Below are positions 54,106-64,000 of a DNA stretch of 64,000 nt, piece after piece. Both the position numbers and the translations under genes were made by a program. Numbering within the stretch: the stretch's first letter is position 1; the number at the start of each line of letters is the position of its first letter. The notes below the pieces were generated by a model. That model made no database searches. It saw only the letters and a program-made list of their open reading frames with translations, and had not been told where the DNA came from. This DNA comes from Catonia carolina (lineage: Eukaryota > Arthropoda > Insecta > Hemiptera > Achilidae). The stretch is from the NCBI GenBank assembly GCA_035578175.1, contig JAQMRL010000006.1, positions 70,119,501 to 70,183,500 on the forward strand, written 5' to 3'.

Positions 54106-54682
54106 AAAACTTTGTGAATTATTTTCATTGGAAAAGATAGCATATCTACAAAAATGGCATAAAAACATAGTAGTATATCAGAAACTGTACATGTATTCAT
54201 TAGATAGCACGTATAAACTGTGAAATATGTACATTTAATTTTGAAACGGCGTAGGCGCTTTACAACCGTTTAATCTGCTCACTTGATCCAAAGATAGGAT
54301 TTTCTGTTAGTTAATTGCTCCCTGAACGTTCATTCGTTACTTTGGGTCAGATATTTCATTCTCTAAATTAAATTGACTTCGCTTTATTTTTTGCTTCTCT
54401 TTATGTATATTTTCCATTTTAAAATAGAAATGAATTTTTCATGGTTTTTTTTATAATAATAATAATTTTCATTCCACATTTTATTATAATCTACAATATA
54501 AAGGCCAAAAATACAAAATATAACCTAAATAAAATTACACTCATTCACCTTCAATTAATAACAATTAAATTAAATTAAGTTAAATTATCAGGTAGATATT
54601 TTGAACGGATGTCACGAAAAAAATATGGAACATGGATAGTAGCACCCACGCCTCCGCTTGGCCCAGTCTAGTTTTCAATTTT
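54106..54682. other. Unassigned spacer
   Basis: AT-rich, no recognised gene. A small GC-richer patch (CACCCACGCCTCCGCTTGG) at 54643. Confidence 0.45.
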
Positions 54683-54765
54683 TTTTTTTTTTTGGTTCAA
54701 CGTCCGACTGTTCTGCAATTACTGCTAATGCAGACGGTGAAGGATGAAATGATTTTTCAAAATTT
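54683..54765 (-). mobile_element. Family E SINE 3' body fragment
   Basis: The plus strand GTTCAACGTCCGACTGTTCT, GCAATTACTGCTAATGCAGA, CGGTGAAGGATG matches the 3' body of the SINE at 3525-3600. The tRNA-like head is absent. Confidence 0.65.
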
Positions 54766-54799
54766 TAAAAATTCTATCACAACATTTGTCAACCAACAT

Positions 54800-55009
54800 T
54801 TTATGTTTGTGTTTCGCACCCTCGTGTGCACGTGTACTCATAACACACATTTACACATACAAATAAATAAACACACACATAGACCAATCGTAATACATTT
54901 TTTTTTTTGTTCACGGGGTCTGAAAAAGTTTATAAAATCTCGATTTCGAAATATCGACATGAAAATAATACTTTCCCTCCCAATATTTTATATAGATTAA
55001 GAGAAAGTA
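54800..55009 (-). mobile_element. Family A fragment (5' portion)
   Basis: From the microsatellite site (AAACACACACATAGACCAAT) to the 5' tip (GAGAAAGTA), with the hairpin decayed. Confidence 0.75.
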
Positions 55010-55523
55010 AAAACAGCTAAAAATACATCGATAATACATTTTATGAAATATATAATACTTTATTTATGTAGTATACAAGAAGTATATACGAGTACATTAA
55101 AGGGAATTTCCGATAACTATCGACCCATCGAGATACTTGACTCTTTTCGATATATATAGCTAATAGCATTTATGAAAAAGAAAAACCTCTAAAATGGAGT
55201 GGAAAAAGTAGTAGTTGTGTGACTGAGTAAGACATAAAAGCACCCGAAAGAGATATACTGTGGAAGGCAGGTGGAGAAGAAAGTCACCGAGATGAAAATG
55301 GGAAAATGGTTTGGGTGGGAGTGTAAGAAGACACCTCCTTCCAGAACAAATGGCTAAGTTGGTTGTCTGTAAGGCTGACGGATGTATTGCGACATTTCGC
55401 ATTGGATGTCGAACCTATTATTGGATATTCTTCAATAGTACTAGTACTTCTATTACTAGGCTTCTCTTCTACAGGGTGTTTCGCAAAAAAAAGTACAATA
55501 TTGTAACCGTTAGAAATTGTATA
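55010..55523. other. Unassigned spacer
   Basis: No gene recognised. ACAGGGTGTTTCGCAAAAAA at 55472 resembles a mariner tip but has no visible partner. Confidence 0.45.
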
Positions 55524-55546
55524 CAAGGTTCGGCTAAAAAGTAACC

Positions 55547-55963
55547 GGATTAATGCTGTTGTTGTTTAGGTCATCAGCCAAAAGGCTGGTTTGAACCTCT
55601 CGAGGTTTAACTAAGTAAAACGAGAAGTGAGGTGGTTTACTATTGCCTTCCTCACTGAGTGAAAAATTACGCTTATCAGCATGGCAAGCCCTCTGAAAAG
55701 CACATATTTTCCACTCTGCAAATGACACCTTCACTTCATTCACCACAGGGTCTGGCTGTATAATGAAATTCATTACTTTCAGAGGAGACAACTCTGATTA
55801 GTGTCTTTTGCACCTCTACCTCTTCTTTTCTTGAATGATTCAGTCATTTAATTGGCTGACCATGTGATAAGAAGCAGAACTATTTATTTTAGCCCTGCAA
55901 CGGACAGATTGAGTGTAAATAAATTGACACTCCACCTGTTTGTTATGGGCATGGATTAATGCT
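55547..55963 (-). mobile_element. Family C retroposon, copy 12, with perfect 11-bp target-site duplication
   Basis: Body 55558-55952 (395 bp), with GTTGTTGTTTAGGTCATCAG at the tail end and CACCTGTTTGTTATGGGCAT at the head end. Flanked by GGATTAATGCT at 55547-55557 and again at 55953-55963, identical. Removal of the element plus one duplication restores the mariner sequence. This defines the exact borders of family C. Confidence 0.92.
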
Positions 55964-56575
55964 ATAAATTATTTTATTTTATTCCTTCGCAACTTTGAGA
56001 TTATCCCCTTTAATAATATACTTCCCACCCCTATCCGTACACCGTTCCATGCGGATTTTCTATTGATCGAAGCAGTGTTGAAAATCATTTTCTGTATGTT
56101 AATCGTCTCCAGCACTTTCTATTTCATTGCGTAAACCGATTTAAAACTGGTTTCTTTTAAGCACAGCTTTAGAATCGGGGAACAAAAAAGAAGTCACACG
56201 GAGTAACGTCTAGCGTGTGGGGTAAATTTTTCAACAGAGTAATCCCCAATTACGTCTTGACATCCGGTGCGGTGTGGGATAAGGCATTATCATGACCACA
56301 TCTTTCGGGACAACTTTTCAGCAAACCTTTCGTATGTTCAAATCCTAGTGCAAAATCTACCGCACCATTCTTTGCCGAATTTTACAATTTCCGCAACTGT
56401 ACGGATATTTAATCGACGACCTTTTCTGATCAGAGTGGCGATTTTTCTATGTTTTCATCCGTTTTCGAGTAAAACCCGAGTATGTGACAGACATTCCTCG
56501 CCGTAAACTTCTTTCAACAAACTATGGGCTTCTGTAGCGGTCTTCCCAAGTTTTACCTACAATTTTGAATTCACA
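55964..56575 (-). pseudogene. mariner transposase remnant, minus strand
   Basis: Minus-strand frames give KLGKTATEAHSLLKEVYGEE (N-terminal HTH region, from about 56555), CLSHTRVF-like continuation, then DVVMIMPYPTPHRMSRRNWG, which corresponds to the H-D-N-A-x-x-H-T block with its catalytic Asp lost. Near the end comes NDFQHCFDQ with KIRMERCTDR, and then VYG/KYI before the tip. Several stops, frameshifts and a deleted middle. A different lineage from the mariner at 29276. Confidence 0.7.
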
Positions 56576-56837
56576 CGTTGTTCTATCAAAACACTCAACA
56601 TTTTTCCGACGGACGGCAAATACTCTATCAGACAAGCACGGCGGCCAACGCCCAACTCAACTGAACGACCGACAGACGATTACGCGACTGGAGTGGAGAG
56701 GGGATATGTCACGTGACTCGGCAATGTGGCGCGTGGCATGCTCGCATGCGTTCATAGTCCATTATACAGTCAGTCCGGTTATCTTTTAGTCGCACCTCGA
56801 AAAATTATAATAGAGAATTTCACTTTGTTTTCTTTTC

Positions 56838-57565
56838 TTAAGGAAAGAGTGTATTTTGTATCCCGCCAATGTTAAATTTGCTATTTTTAGGACATTTTTC
56901 ACAAGATTAGTAAACGATAGGAAAATGAAACTTTACCTACTTGTAGTTGTCGGGTCGCTCGAGCTACTGACATTTTCGCAACTTAATCCGTTTAACCATA
57001 AAGTTAAAAACAGAATAAGGAATAAAATAAAATGTTTACAAATTTTTTTACGGTATTTTATATATGAATGATTTTTGTAGCTTTTGAGGAAGTCATAAAA
57101 GTGTGGGAATATGTGAATGTACTAGATAAATAACTGGTAAAAATTTCAGCGTAATATGTTTAATGGTTTCCGAGAAAAATGTACCTAAATGTTAAAAATC
57201 TAAATTTACAAGAACGGGCAAAAACACAAAAAAGGCACAAATCAAAAACAAAATGTACACAAACAAGTAAATTTCCTATCAACATTTAGTTAACAAAGCT
57301 GAACCAACACCTGAGAGTATTAAAAAACAGTAATGCAAATATTTAAAAAAACTAAAATTTCCTTTGCTCTAAAACGATTGGTATAAAATTATGAAAAATA
57401 TTCGTTCTTGGTGACACGATAATTTTTCTCGGTAAACCTCCTAAAAACTTAATTTTTTCTCGTAATATAATTGTTTTGTTGTTCATCTCGGTCTGAACTA
57501 TTGGAAAACGTAAAGAACCGAAATTCGAAATTTTCAGTTAAAACCACCATACAGTTTCGCCTTAA
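56838..57565 (+). mobile_element. Family G MITE, TTAA-flanked, copy 3 (uninterrupted)
   Basis: TTAA at 56838-56841 and 57562-57565. Left tip AGGAAAGAGTGTATTTTGTA, right tip AAACCACCATACAGTTTCGCC. It contains CCGCCAATGTTAAATTTGC and AAACAAGTAAATTTCCTATC in common with the other two copies. Length 728 bp. It has no coding capacity. Confidence 0.88.
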
Positions 57566-57830
57566 GTATACTCGCTGACACCGAGCAAATTTTTTTAAAT
57601 GGTGGACAAATCTTGCTCTGGTTATTAAGACGACTTTAGGTCCTAACTTTTGTTTTATATTTTTAAATTTTAGTTTTAACTGTTAGGATCAATTTAATTC
57701 TAACTTCTGACGAGGGTCTTAAGCTCCAAGAGGCACTGTGACAAGAGGGCAAGCAGTACACACGTTCCAGGTCGGCCTACCTGACTCCAGCTCGCCCTCG
57801 AATTAGTTTTATTTGATAAAAAATTAATTT
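57566..57830. other. Unassigned spacer
   Basis: Contains GACTTTAGGTCCTAACTTTTG, which is similar to GACTAGGTCCTAACTAATG at 4464, so it may be an unlisted repeat. No gene. Confidence 0.4.
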
Positions 57831-58226
57831 TGCCCATAACAGACAGGTCGAGTGTCAAATTATTTGCACTCAATCTGTTAATTGCAGGGCTAAAATAAAT
57901 AGTTCTTTTTCTTATCACATGGTCAGCCAATTAAATGACTGAATCATTTGAGAACAGAAGAGGTGGTAGAGGTGTAAAAGACACTAATCAGAGTTATCTC
58001 CTCTGAAAGTAATGAATTTAATTATACAGCCATACCCTGTGGTGAATGAAGTGAAAGTGTCATTTGCAGAGTGGAAAATACATGCTTTTCAGAGGGCCCG
58101 GCATGCTGATAAGTTACTTTTCCACTCAGTGATGAAGGCAACGGTAAACCACCTTACTCCTCAATTTACTTAGTAAAACCTCTACAGGTTCAAACCAGCC
58201 TTTTGGCTGATGACCTAAACAACAAC
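57831..58226 (+). mobile_element. Family C retroposon, copy 13
   Basis: Complete, from TGCCCATAACAGACAGGTCG to GACCTAAACAACAAC. AAAAAATTAA lies shortly before the head (about 57818-57827) and directly after the tail, a probable target-site duplication with three extra bases on the left. Confidence 0.85.
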
Positions 58227-58232
58227 AAAAAA

Positions 58233-58572
58233 TTAAGATTAGTATAAAGTGACAGTCGCCGCCACATTGTTCAATAAGAGTTCTACGGAACGGCCTCCGG
58301 GTCTATGTCTTCTGTGGACCAATCGAGGGGAGGTGGTGGGAGAAATGCTAGCAAATTATAGCCATATTATTAAGTATTAAGTTCTGATTGCTAACCTCAG
58401 AGGTGTGCACTAAATTTAGGCTACATCAAAACATTTAATTTTTATATTGTAAGGTTAACACACTTATTTCAAGGTTCGTTCGGGATCAGGTTATAATAAA
58501 AAATAACCTTCTTTGAAACTTATAAAAAGAATTATTTATTAACGAACTAATAGACTACTATGAATTAATTTC
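58233..58572. other. Unassigned spacer
   Basis: No gene or repeat recognised. Confidence 0.45.
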
Positions 58573-59093
58573 AAAATTATGTTGTGAAACACCCATACGA
58601 CTTTCTCGTACTATTTTTAATAATGAACACTGTAATCTATATTTAATCATTAATAAACGATGCAAAATGAAAAACATAACCTAATTTTAATCATAAGTAT
58701 TTTGATGCTAAATTATAGTCAACCTCTGTAGGACTTAAATATGTGAAAAGTTACTAATTGACGCGAAATAGGTTGTAGGAAAAAATGTATAAAGTAAAAG
58801 TTAAAGGTTTTTGATTTCCTGTTAACTTTAGTTATATTTTTATACTTTTGTCGTAAAATGCATACTAGGGGGCAATTTTAAAATACCATTTTTGACAGAT
58901 TTTAATAATAAAAATACGTAAAAATTACTAACTTGCCCTAAACTAAGCATATTTTATTAAAAAAAAGCACTTGAAATAACAATTGTAGGATGTTAATTTT
59001 CTACAACTTTAATTATTTATGCTATTGTGAAATGCATATTAAGGCTTGAAACTTTAAAAAAAATTGTTTCCACAAATACCACAATTTTATCGA
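58573..59093 (-). mobile_element. Family A element, old, 5'-truncated
   Basis: Minus-strand 3' tip (GTTGTGAAACACCCATACGA, CTTTCTCGTACT). Both duplicated blocks are recognisable (GTCGTAAAATGCATACTAGG and GAAATGCATATTAAGGC). It stops where an unrelated GC-richer sequence begins. Divergent. Confidence 0.7.
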
Positions 59094-59155
59094 AAAGTAG
59101 GCGTGGGGATGGTGCCGAGTAATAATCAAATACACGTCAATAGATTTGCTCCATT

Positions 59156-59593
59156 AATATATTTCACGGCCCTTAACAGACAGGTGGAGTGTCAGATTAT
59201 TTACACTCAATCTCTTCGTAGCAGTTCTACGAAATAAATAAATAAAATAAATAGTTATGTTTCTTATCACATGGTCGGCCAATTGACTGAATCATTTATG
59301 AACAGAAGAGGTAGAGGTGTACTGTGACACTAATCAGAGTTATCTCCTATGAGAGTAATGAATTTCATTATACACCCAGACTCTGTGGTGAATGAAGTGA
59401 AGGTGTCATTTGCAGATTGGAAAATTTGTGCTTTTTTTTGAGGGTCCAGCATGCTCATAAGCATGACGAGTCTTTTTTCCAGTCAGTGAGGAAGGCAATT
59501 GTAAACTACCTCACTCCTCGTTTTACTTAGTGAAACCTCTACAGGTTCAGACCAGCCTTTCGGCTGATCACCTAAACAACACAATATATTTCA
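59156..59593 (+). mobile_element. Family C retroposon, copy 14, with 11-bp target-site duplication
   Basis: Body 59167-59582. Flanked by AATATATTTCA at 59156-59166 and identically at 59583-59593. The head CGGCCCTTAACAGACAGGTG and the tail CACCTAAACAACAC are intact. Confidence 0.9.
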
Positions 59594-60203
59594 ATAGTAG
59601 CTTACCGGATTAAAAAAAAAATAACTGCCGGGCAACGTAATTTTCTAAATAAAGTTTTTTTTGAGCATATCTGTTGTTTTTAAAATACCTATAGAACGAT
59701 AGAAGTTTTAATGAAAATTTTGAATAAAATTTGTTTTAACTTTCTTTTACCCTGCATGGATATATAGGGAAGTGAAGAATTGTTTTCATTTCGAATTTTC
59801 CAAATAGATTTTTACCACGAATACAGGTTTTCCGGCCCTCTGAACCCAGACAACATATTTGTATGGATTGGTATGTGTGTGAACAAATTATCTCATGTAC
59901 ATAGGCTAATACCGTACGAAGTTAAAAGTTGGAACTTAAGTTAAGTACTATTGAACATTTCATCAAAATCGGTCAACCGGTAGTAACGGGTGTTTTATTA
60001 AGGACGCAACCCTGATTAGAAAAAGATAGAAGTAATACATCGATCAATTTTCTGTCCCCCAATCGGTATGTTGGCAACAGTGTACTGAAGGCCAACTACC
60101 TAAGACAGTTAAAATGTTCCAGTCAAGCATTAGTGTGATTACAGCAGTCGTTTCGTGATATTGTGTTGTAAGGGACTGGCCGGGTGAAATAACTACACCC
60201 GTT

Positions 60204-60478
60204 ATCAACTAATATTATGTTTAATAATTAAAAAAACTAATTACATTGCTAATACTTAATTGTTTACCTATTGATCTTATTACCAGCCTATAACTACCCC
60301 TTAAACCTACGTTGGTTGGCCGGTCCCCGCCTATACCAGCCCAAACTGCCTTCGCCCTCAGTTCGGGGCTTTCCCGAACTTTTGCAAGTCGGGTAGCGCT
60401 TCATGAACGGGTTCGGTATCTGTTTGAGCTGGCAGACCACGGAGAGGATCGTACAACCAATCACTAAATCTAATTTAT
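60204..60478. other. Unassigned segment inside the F composite
   Basis: GC-richer than average (GGCCGGTCCCCGCCTATACC). No gene recognised. ACACCCGTTA at 60196-60205 is a further inverted copy of the F tip. Confidence 0.5.
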
Positions 60479-60887
60479 ACACTACTTTTTTTTTTTTAGC
60501 CCTGCAACAAACAAATTGAGTGTAAATAATTTGACACTCCACCTGTCTGTTATGGGCCTGTCTTATCACATGGTCAGCCAATTGAATGACTGAATCATTT
60601 AAGAGCAGAAGAGGTAGAGGTGTAAAAGACACTAATCAGAGTTATCTCCTCTGAAAGTAATGAATTTCATTATACAGCCAGACCCTGTGGTGAATGAAGT
60701 GAAAGTGTCATTTGCAGAGTGGAAAATATGTGCTTTTCAGAGGGCCCGGCATGCTGATAAGCGTACTTTTCCTTTCAGTGAAGAAGGCAATGGTAAACCA
60801 CCTCACTCCTCGTTTTACGTAGTAAAACCTCTACAGGTTCAAACCAGCCTTTTGGCTGATGACCTAAACAACAACAACACTACTTTT
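60479..60887 (+). mobile_element. Family C retroposon, copy 15, with 5' inversion
   Basis: The flanking duplication ACACTACTTTT lies at 60479-60489 and 60877-60887. The main part (60559-60876) is in plus orientation with the CAACAACAAC tail. The first ~60 bp (60495-60558, the head with CACTCCACCTGTCTGTTATG) are inverted. About 20 bp between the two parts are missing. This is the classic product of twin priming. Confidence 0.87.
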
Positions 60888-61312
60888 AGCCTACGTGGTT
60901 TCGGTCCATTACCAAATGTAAACACTAAGTTATAATATATATTTGTATAGAATATAGTAGTACCTCGATATGGTCCTGTCCAATGGTCTTTAATTACGGC
61001 ACTACACACTTAATCTAAACCTTAACACTAAAAAGTCACACACCCGTACACACGATTGTTCTAAACACTACTCGACTAACTAACTGATCACCCACTTTAC
61101 CGCCCAACGCTTGTCCACACCCGTACTATACAACTGTCCGTTCCTCACTGCACACTCGGTTGGCCTACTACACACTTGCAAGGGTTGAATAGCAGACCCG
61201 TTATACGATTGTTCTCTTTTTGCCTGCTATCAACCCTAACACCCACATTCCACAGAGTTCACTTACCCGTCCACTTCTCACTTCGCTTATATCCTAAAAG
61301 TAAACCTATTTT
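60888..61312. other. Unassigned segment inside the F composite
   Basis: Pyrimidine- and ACAC-rich, few T runs. No gene recognised. Confidence 0.45.
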
Positions 61313-61443
61313 TACTTTCTCTTGCCTATATGAATATATAGGAAGGAAAGTATTTTTTTCATGTCGATTTTTCGAAATCGAGTTTTCACCGGATCTATAC
61401 GTTTTCAGACCCCCTGAACCCAAAAAACATGTTTTTAGCGATT

Positions 61444-61491
<48 letters not shown>

Positions 61492-62224
61492 CAGAATATC
61501 TCAAGAACGGAACATCGTACGAACTTGAAACTTAAGTTACATACCACTACCGGACGCGACACGAACATTTTCATCAAAATCGGTCAACCGGAAGTAGTAG
61601 TTTATTCGTATAATTTTTCAGTTTTTTGCGATTTTCTCAAAAACTGGTCCTACGATTTTTTTTAAAATCGCTTATTTTACTCAATTGTTTATTGGTGAGG
61701 CTGTTTACACGTAAAAACGTTGTTTTTTTTAAGATTACGGCTTTAATATAAATTTTAGCGCAAAAACTTATATAATAAAAGTTGTAGAGAATTTAAAAAC
61801 CTACAACTTCTGTTTTAAACATTTTTTTGTATGACGCTTAGTTTAGCAGTAATTAGCGATTTTCTTATTTTCTCCCACGAAAACGTGTGAAAAATCGATT
61901 TTTTTAAGATTTTGGCCTTAGTATGCATTTTACGACAAAAGTGTATATAACCAAATTTATAGGAAATTTAAAGATCTACAACTTTTATTTAACGTATTTT
62001 TCTCTACAGAGCCTAGTTTACCGTGAAATAGTGATTTTCCGTATTTTTAAGCCAGACTGAGGTTGATTTTCATTTTGAGTTTGTCACTCATGATTAAAAT
62101 AAGGTTATGTTTATTGAGGTTAGTTTTTTGTTTATTTCTAATATTTTATTACTAATGTTAAATTATATTGTAAATTATTTGCATTGGCAAGAGAAAGTTG
62201 TGTGAGTGTTTCACACCAGATTTT
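61313..62224 (+). mobile_element. Family A element, copy 13
   Basis: Nearly complete. GT tract 61445-61489. It lacks ~45 bp that in sister copies contain CTACAAGATAGGGTAGGCGC and GAAATTCTTGG (deletion at about 61690). Ends in the stem-loop and CAGATTTT. Confidence 0.88.
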
Positions 62225-62370
62225 AACTATAACTATTACTAACCTAATGTACCGTATTAATGGTACCTTACATTGTCAGCAATGGTTTTTTCCAAGGAAG
62301 AACCGGGACGCAACTCTGATGCGTCCTTCATATTTCCCTTTGATGCAAATTGCAATGAAAACATTATATT

Positions 62371-63318
62371 AAAATCTGGTGTGAATCACTCACACAACTT
62401 TCTCTTGCCAATGCAAATAATTTACAATATAATTTAACATTAGTAATAAAATATTAGATATGAACACAAAAACTAACCTCCAAAAACATAACCTTATTTT
62501 AATCATGAGTGAAACACTCAAAATGAAAATCAACCTCAGTCTGGCTTAAAAATACGGAAAATCGCTATTTCACGCTAAACTAGGCTCTGTAGAGAAAAAT
62601 ACCTTAAATAAAAGTTGTATATCTTTAAATTTCCTATAAATTTGGTTATACGAGACACTTTTGTCGTGAAATGCATACTAAGGCCAAAATCTTAAAAAAA
62701 TCGATTTTTCACACGTTTTCGTGAGAAAAAAATCAGAAAATCGCTAATTACTGCTAAACTAAGCGTCATACAAAAAAATGTTTGAAACAGAAGTTGTAGG
62801 TTTTTAAATTCTCTACAACTTTTATTATATAAGTTTTTGCGCTAAAATGTATATTAAAGCCGTAATCTTAAAAAAACAACGTTTTTACGTGAAAACAGCT
62901 TCACCGAGAATTTCAGCAAACATGGCGCCTACCCTATCTTGTACAGAATACAAAATTGAGTAAAATAGGCGATTTTAAAAAAAATCGTAGGACCAGTTTT
63001 TGAGAAAATCGCAAAAAACTGAAAAATTATACGAATAAACTACTACTTCCGGTTGACCGATTTTGATGAAAATGTTCGTGTCGCGTCCGGTAGTGGTATG
63101 TAACTTAAGTTTCAAGTTTCAAGTTCTTACGATGTTCCGTTCTTGAGATATTCTGTTCACACACAGACACAGACACACGCACAGACCAATCGCTAAAAAC
63201 ATGTTTTTTGGGTACAGGGGGTCTGAAAACGTATAGATCCGGTGAAAACTCGATTTCGAAAAATCGACATGAAAACAATACTTTCCTACCTATATATTCA
63301 TATAGGCAAGAGAAAGTA
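62371..63318 (-). mobile_element. Family A element, copy 14, at the centre of the F palindrome
   Basis: Complete minus-strand copy with mixed CA/GA units at 63160-63183. Its flanks (AATGAAAACATT on the left, AATGTTTTCATT on the right) are the two arms of the F fold-back, so it inserted near the axis of symmetry. Confidence 0.9.
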
Positions 63319-64000
63319 AAAATGTTTTCATTGCAATTTGCTATTCATTTGTAATATAGGTAATAATTTAGATTAATTAATAATTTGTAAAGTAAAGAAA
63401 ATAAAATTATGCCGTAGATGTGGCTTTTAACATACGGTTGCGTTCTTAATGAAACACCCGGTTCTTCCTTGGAAGAAACCATTACTGACACAATATAACG
63501 AAACGACTACTGTCACCACATTAATGCTTGACTGGAACATTTTAACTATCTTAGTAGTTGGCCTTGAGTACACTGTTGCCAACATACCGATTGGGGGACA
63601 GAAAATTTACTGATGTATCATTTCTATCTTCTTATAATCAGGATTGTGTCCTTAATAAAACACCCGTCAGTAGTAGTTTATTTATACGATTTTTTACTTT
63701 TTGCGATTTGCTAAAAAACGGCTCTTACGATTTTGGTTAAAAATCGCCTTATTTACTACATTTTTATGCTCTACAAGATAGTGCGATTGCCGTGTCTGCT
63801 GAAATTTTGGGGGCTTGTCGTCTCGTAGTAAAGAATTGTTTTTCCTTTAAGACTGCAGTCTTAATATGCATTCCAGAGGGAAAAAATTTATAATTAAAGT
63901 TGTAGAACATTTAAAAACTTACTACTTTTATTTCAAACATTTTTTCTTGTACAACACTTTGTTTATTGACAATTTGCTGTAGTTTTTTCATCAAAAATTG

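Larger units (their letters stand above)
55524..56803 (-). mobile_element. Degraded mariner element, split by family C
   Basis: Left tip AAGGTTCGGCTAAAAAGTAA and right tip TTATCTTTTAGTCGCACCTC are inverted relatives. The element is antisense. The C copy at 55558-55952 sits about 35 bp inside the left tip. Without it the element is about 0.88 kb, so part of the transposase is also deleted. Confidence 0.75.
59996..63667. mobile_element. Family F fold-back element, large composite
   Basis: The left arm from 59996 (ACGGGTGTTTTATTAAGGAC) and the right arm ending at 63667 (GTCCTTAATAAAACACCCGT) are inverted over at least 170 bp. They share GTCCCCCAATCGGTATGTTG, then GTTCCAGTCAAGCATTA. A further inverted pair is CAATGGTTTTTTCCAAGGAA (62280 on) with TTCCTTGGAAGAAACCATT (63464 on), and AATTGCAATGAAAACATT with AATGTTTTCATTGCAATT. 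It contains later insertions: C at 60490 and A at 61313 and 62371. No transposase is seen. Confidence 0.75.
59737..64000 (+). mobile_element. Family A element, old copy split by the 3.7-kb F composite
   Basis: The first part, 59737-59995, runs from a decayed 5' tip (TAACTTTCTTTTACCCTG) to ATCGGTCAACCGGTAGTA. The second part, from 63668, resumes with AGTAGTAGTTTATTTATACG and continues through CTCTACAAGATAG and the first duplicated block, past the window edge. The continuity across 3.7 kb identifies the insertion. Confidence 0.8.

Overview
The window reads as a repeat-saturated stretch of a eukaryotic, most probably insect, nuclear genome. It is AT-rich, has no operon structure and carries several mariner/Tc1-type transposons, pogo/Tigger and hAT elements, several lineages of broken non-LTR retrotransposons, tRNA-derived SINEs and many (CA)n microsatellites. 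The LINE C-termini and mariner types are of kinds common in insects, hemipterans included, but I cannot fix the order from sequence alone. I found no host protein-coding gene, rRNA or intact tRNA gene. The window is intergenic or deep intronic DNA, and every recognisable coding segment is a broken transposable-element gene.

The dominant component is one interspersed family of about 0.92-1.0 kb (here 'family A'). There are 17 complete or nearly complete copies on both strands plus more than a dozen fragments, together about 19 kb by summing my intervals. Its 5' end is TACTTTCTCTTGCC followed by a hairpin. It has a (GT)n microsatellite at a fixed internal site and an internal duplication with a period of about 175 bp. 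Near the 3' end lies a subterminal inverted copy of the 5' tip (GGCAAGAGAAAGT), then a GTGTGA/TCACAC stem-loop and CAGATTTTT. I see no target-site duplication. This matches the architecture known for non-autonomous Helentron-type (HINE/DINE-1-like) rolling-circle elements, though no Rep/helicase source is present. Other families are: C, a ~395-bp retroposon with an (AAC)n tail and 10-12 bp target-site duplications; D and E, tRNA-derived SINEs; F, a fold-back element with ACGGGTG ends; G, a ~735-bp TTAA-flanked, piggyBac-like MITE; H, a ~390-bp retroposon whose minus strand ends in A-rich sequence; and I, a 405-bp element with 27-bp TIRs and GTAC duplications.

Layout. 0-2 kb: two LINE remnants. 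2.5-9.4 kb: A, C, E and H copies. 9.6-14.4 kb: two near-identical, internally deleted pogo/Tigger elements around an A copy. 14.4-18.8 kb: a long-TIR MITE, a decayed relative, and A copies. 18.9-20.0 kb: a 5'-truncated LINE with poly(A) and target-site duplication. 20.9-23.1 kb: an A copy inside a hAT MITE inside a C copy. 23.1-28.9 kb: SINE, LINE, C and A copies. 29.3-30.15 kb: a mariner with an in-frame deleted transposase and an inverted duplication of its tip. 30.2-32 kb: H, then G inside an old A copy. 32.5-42 kb: D, H, LINE, C and I elements with long unassigned stretches. 42.6-46 kb: a possible solo LTR carrying an A copy, then two mariner-type elements. 46.7-48 kb: a divergent A copy with a nine-unit 5'-terminal tandem array. 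48.4-57.6 kb: LINE, G (split by A), A copies, SINE pieces, and a mariner split by C. 57.8-64 kb: C copies and a 3.7-kb composite F element inserted in an old A copy that runs off the window.

Nothing here works as a host pathway. What can be read is an insertion history: nested copies with precise duplications date the families relative to each other. The transposase and reverse-transcriptase remnants show which enzyme classes have been active. The A, C, F, G and I families carry no recognisable enzyme of their own and must have been mobilised in trans.
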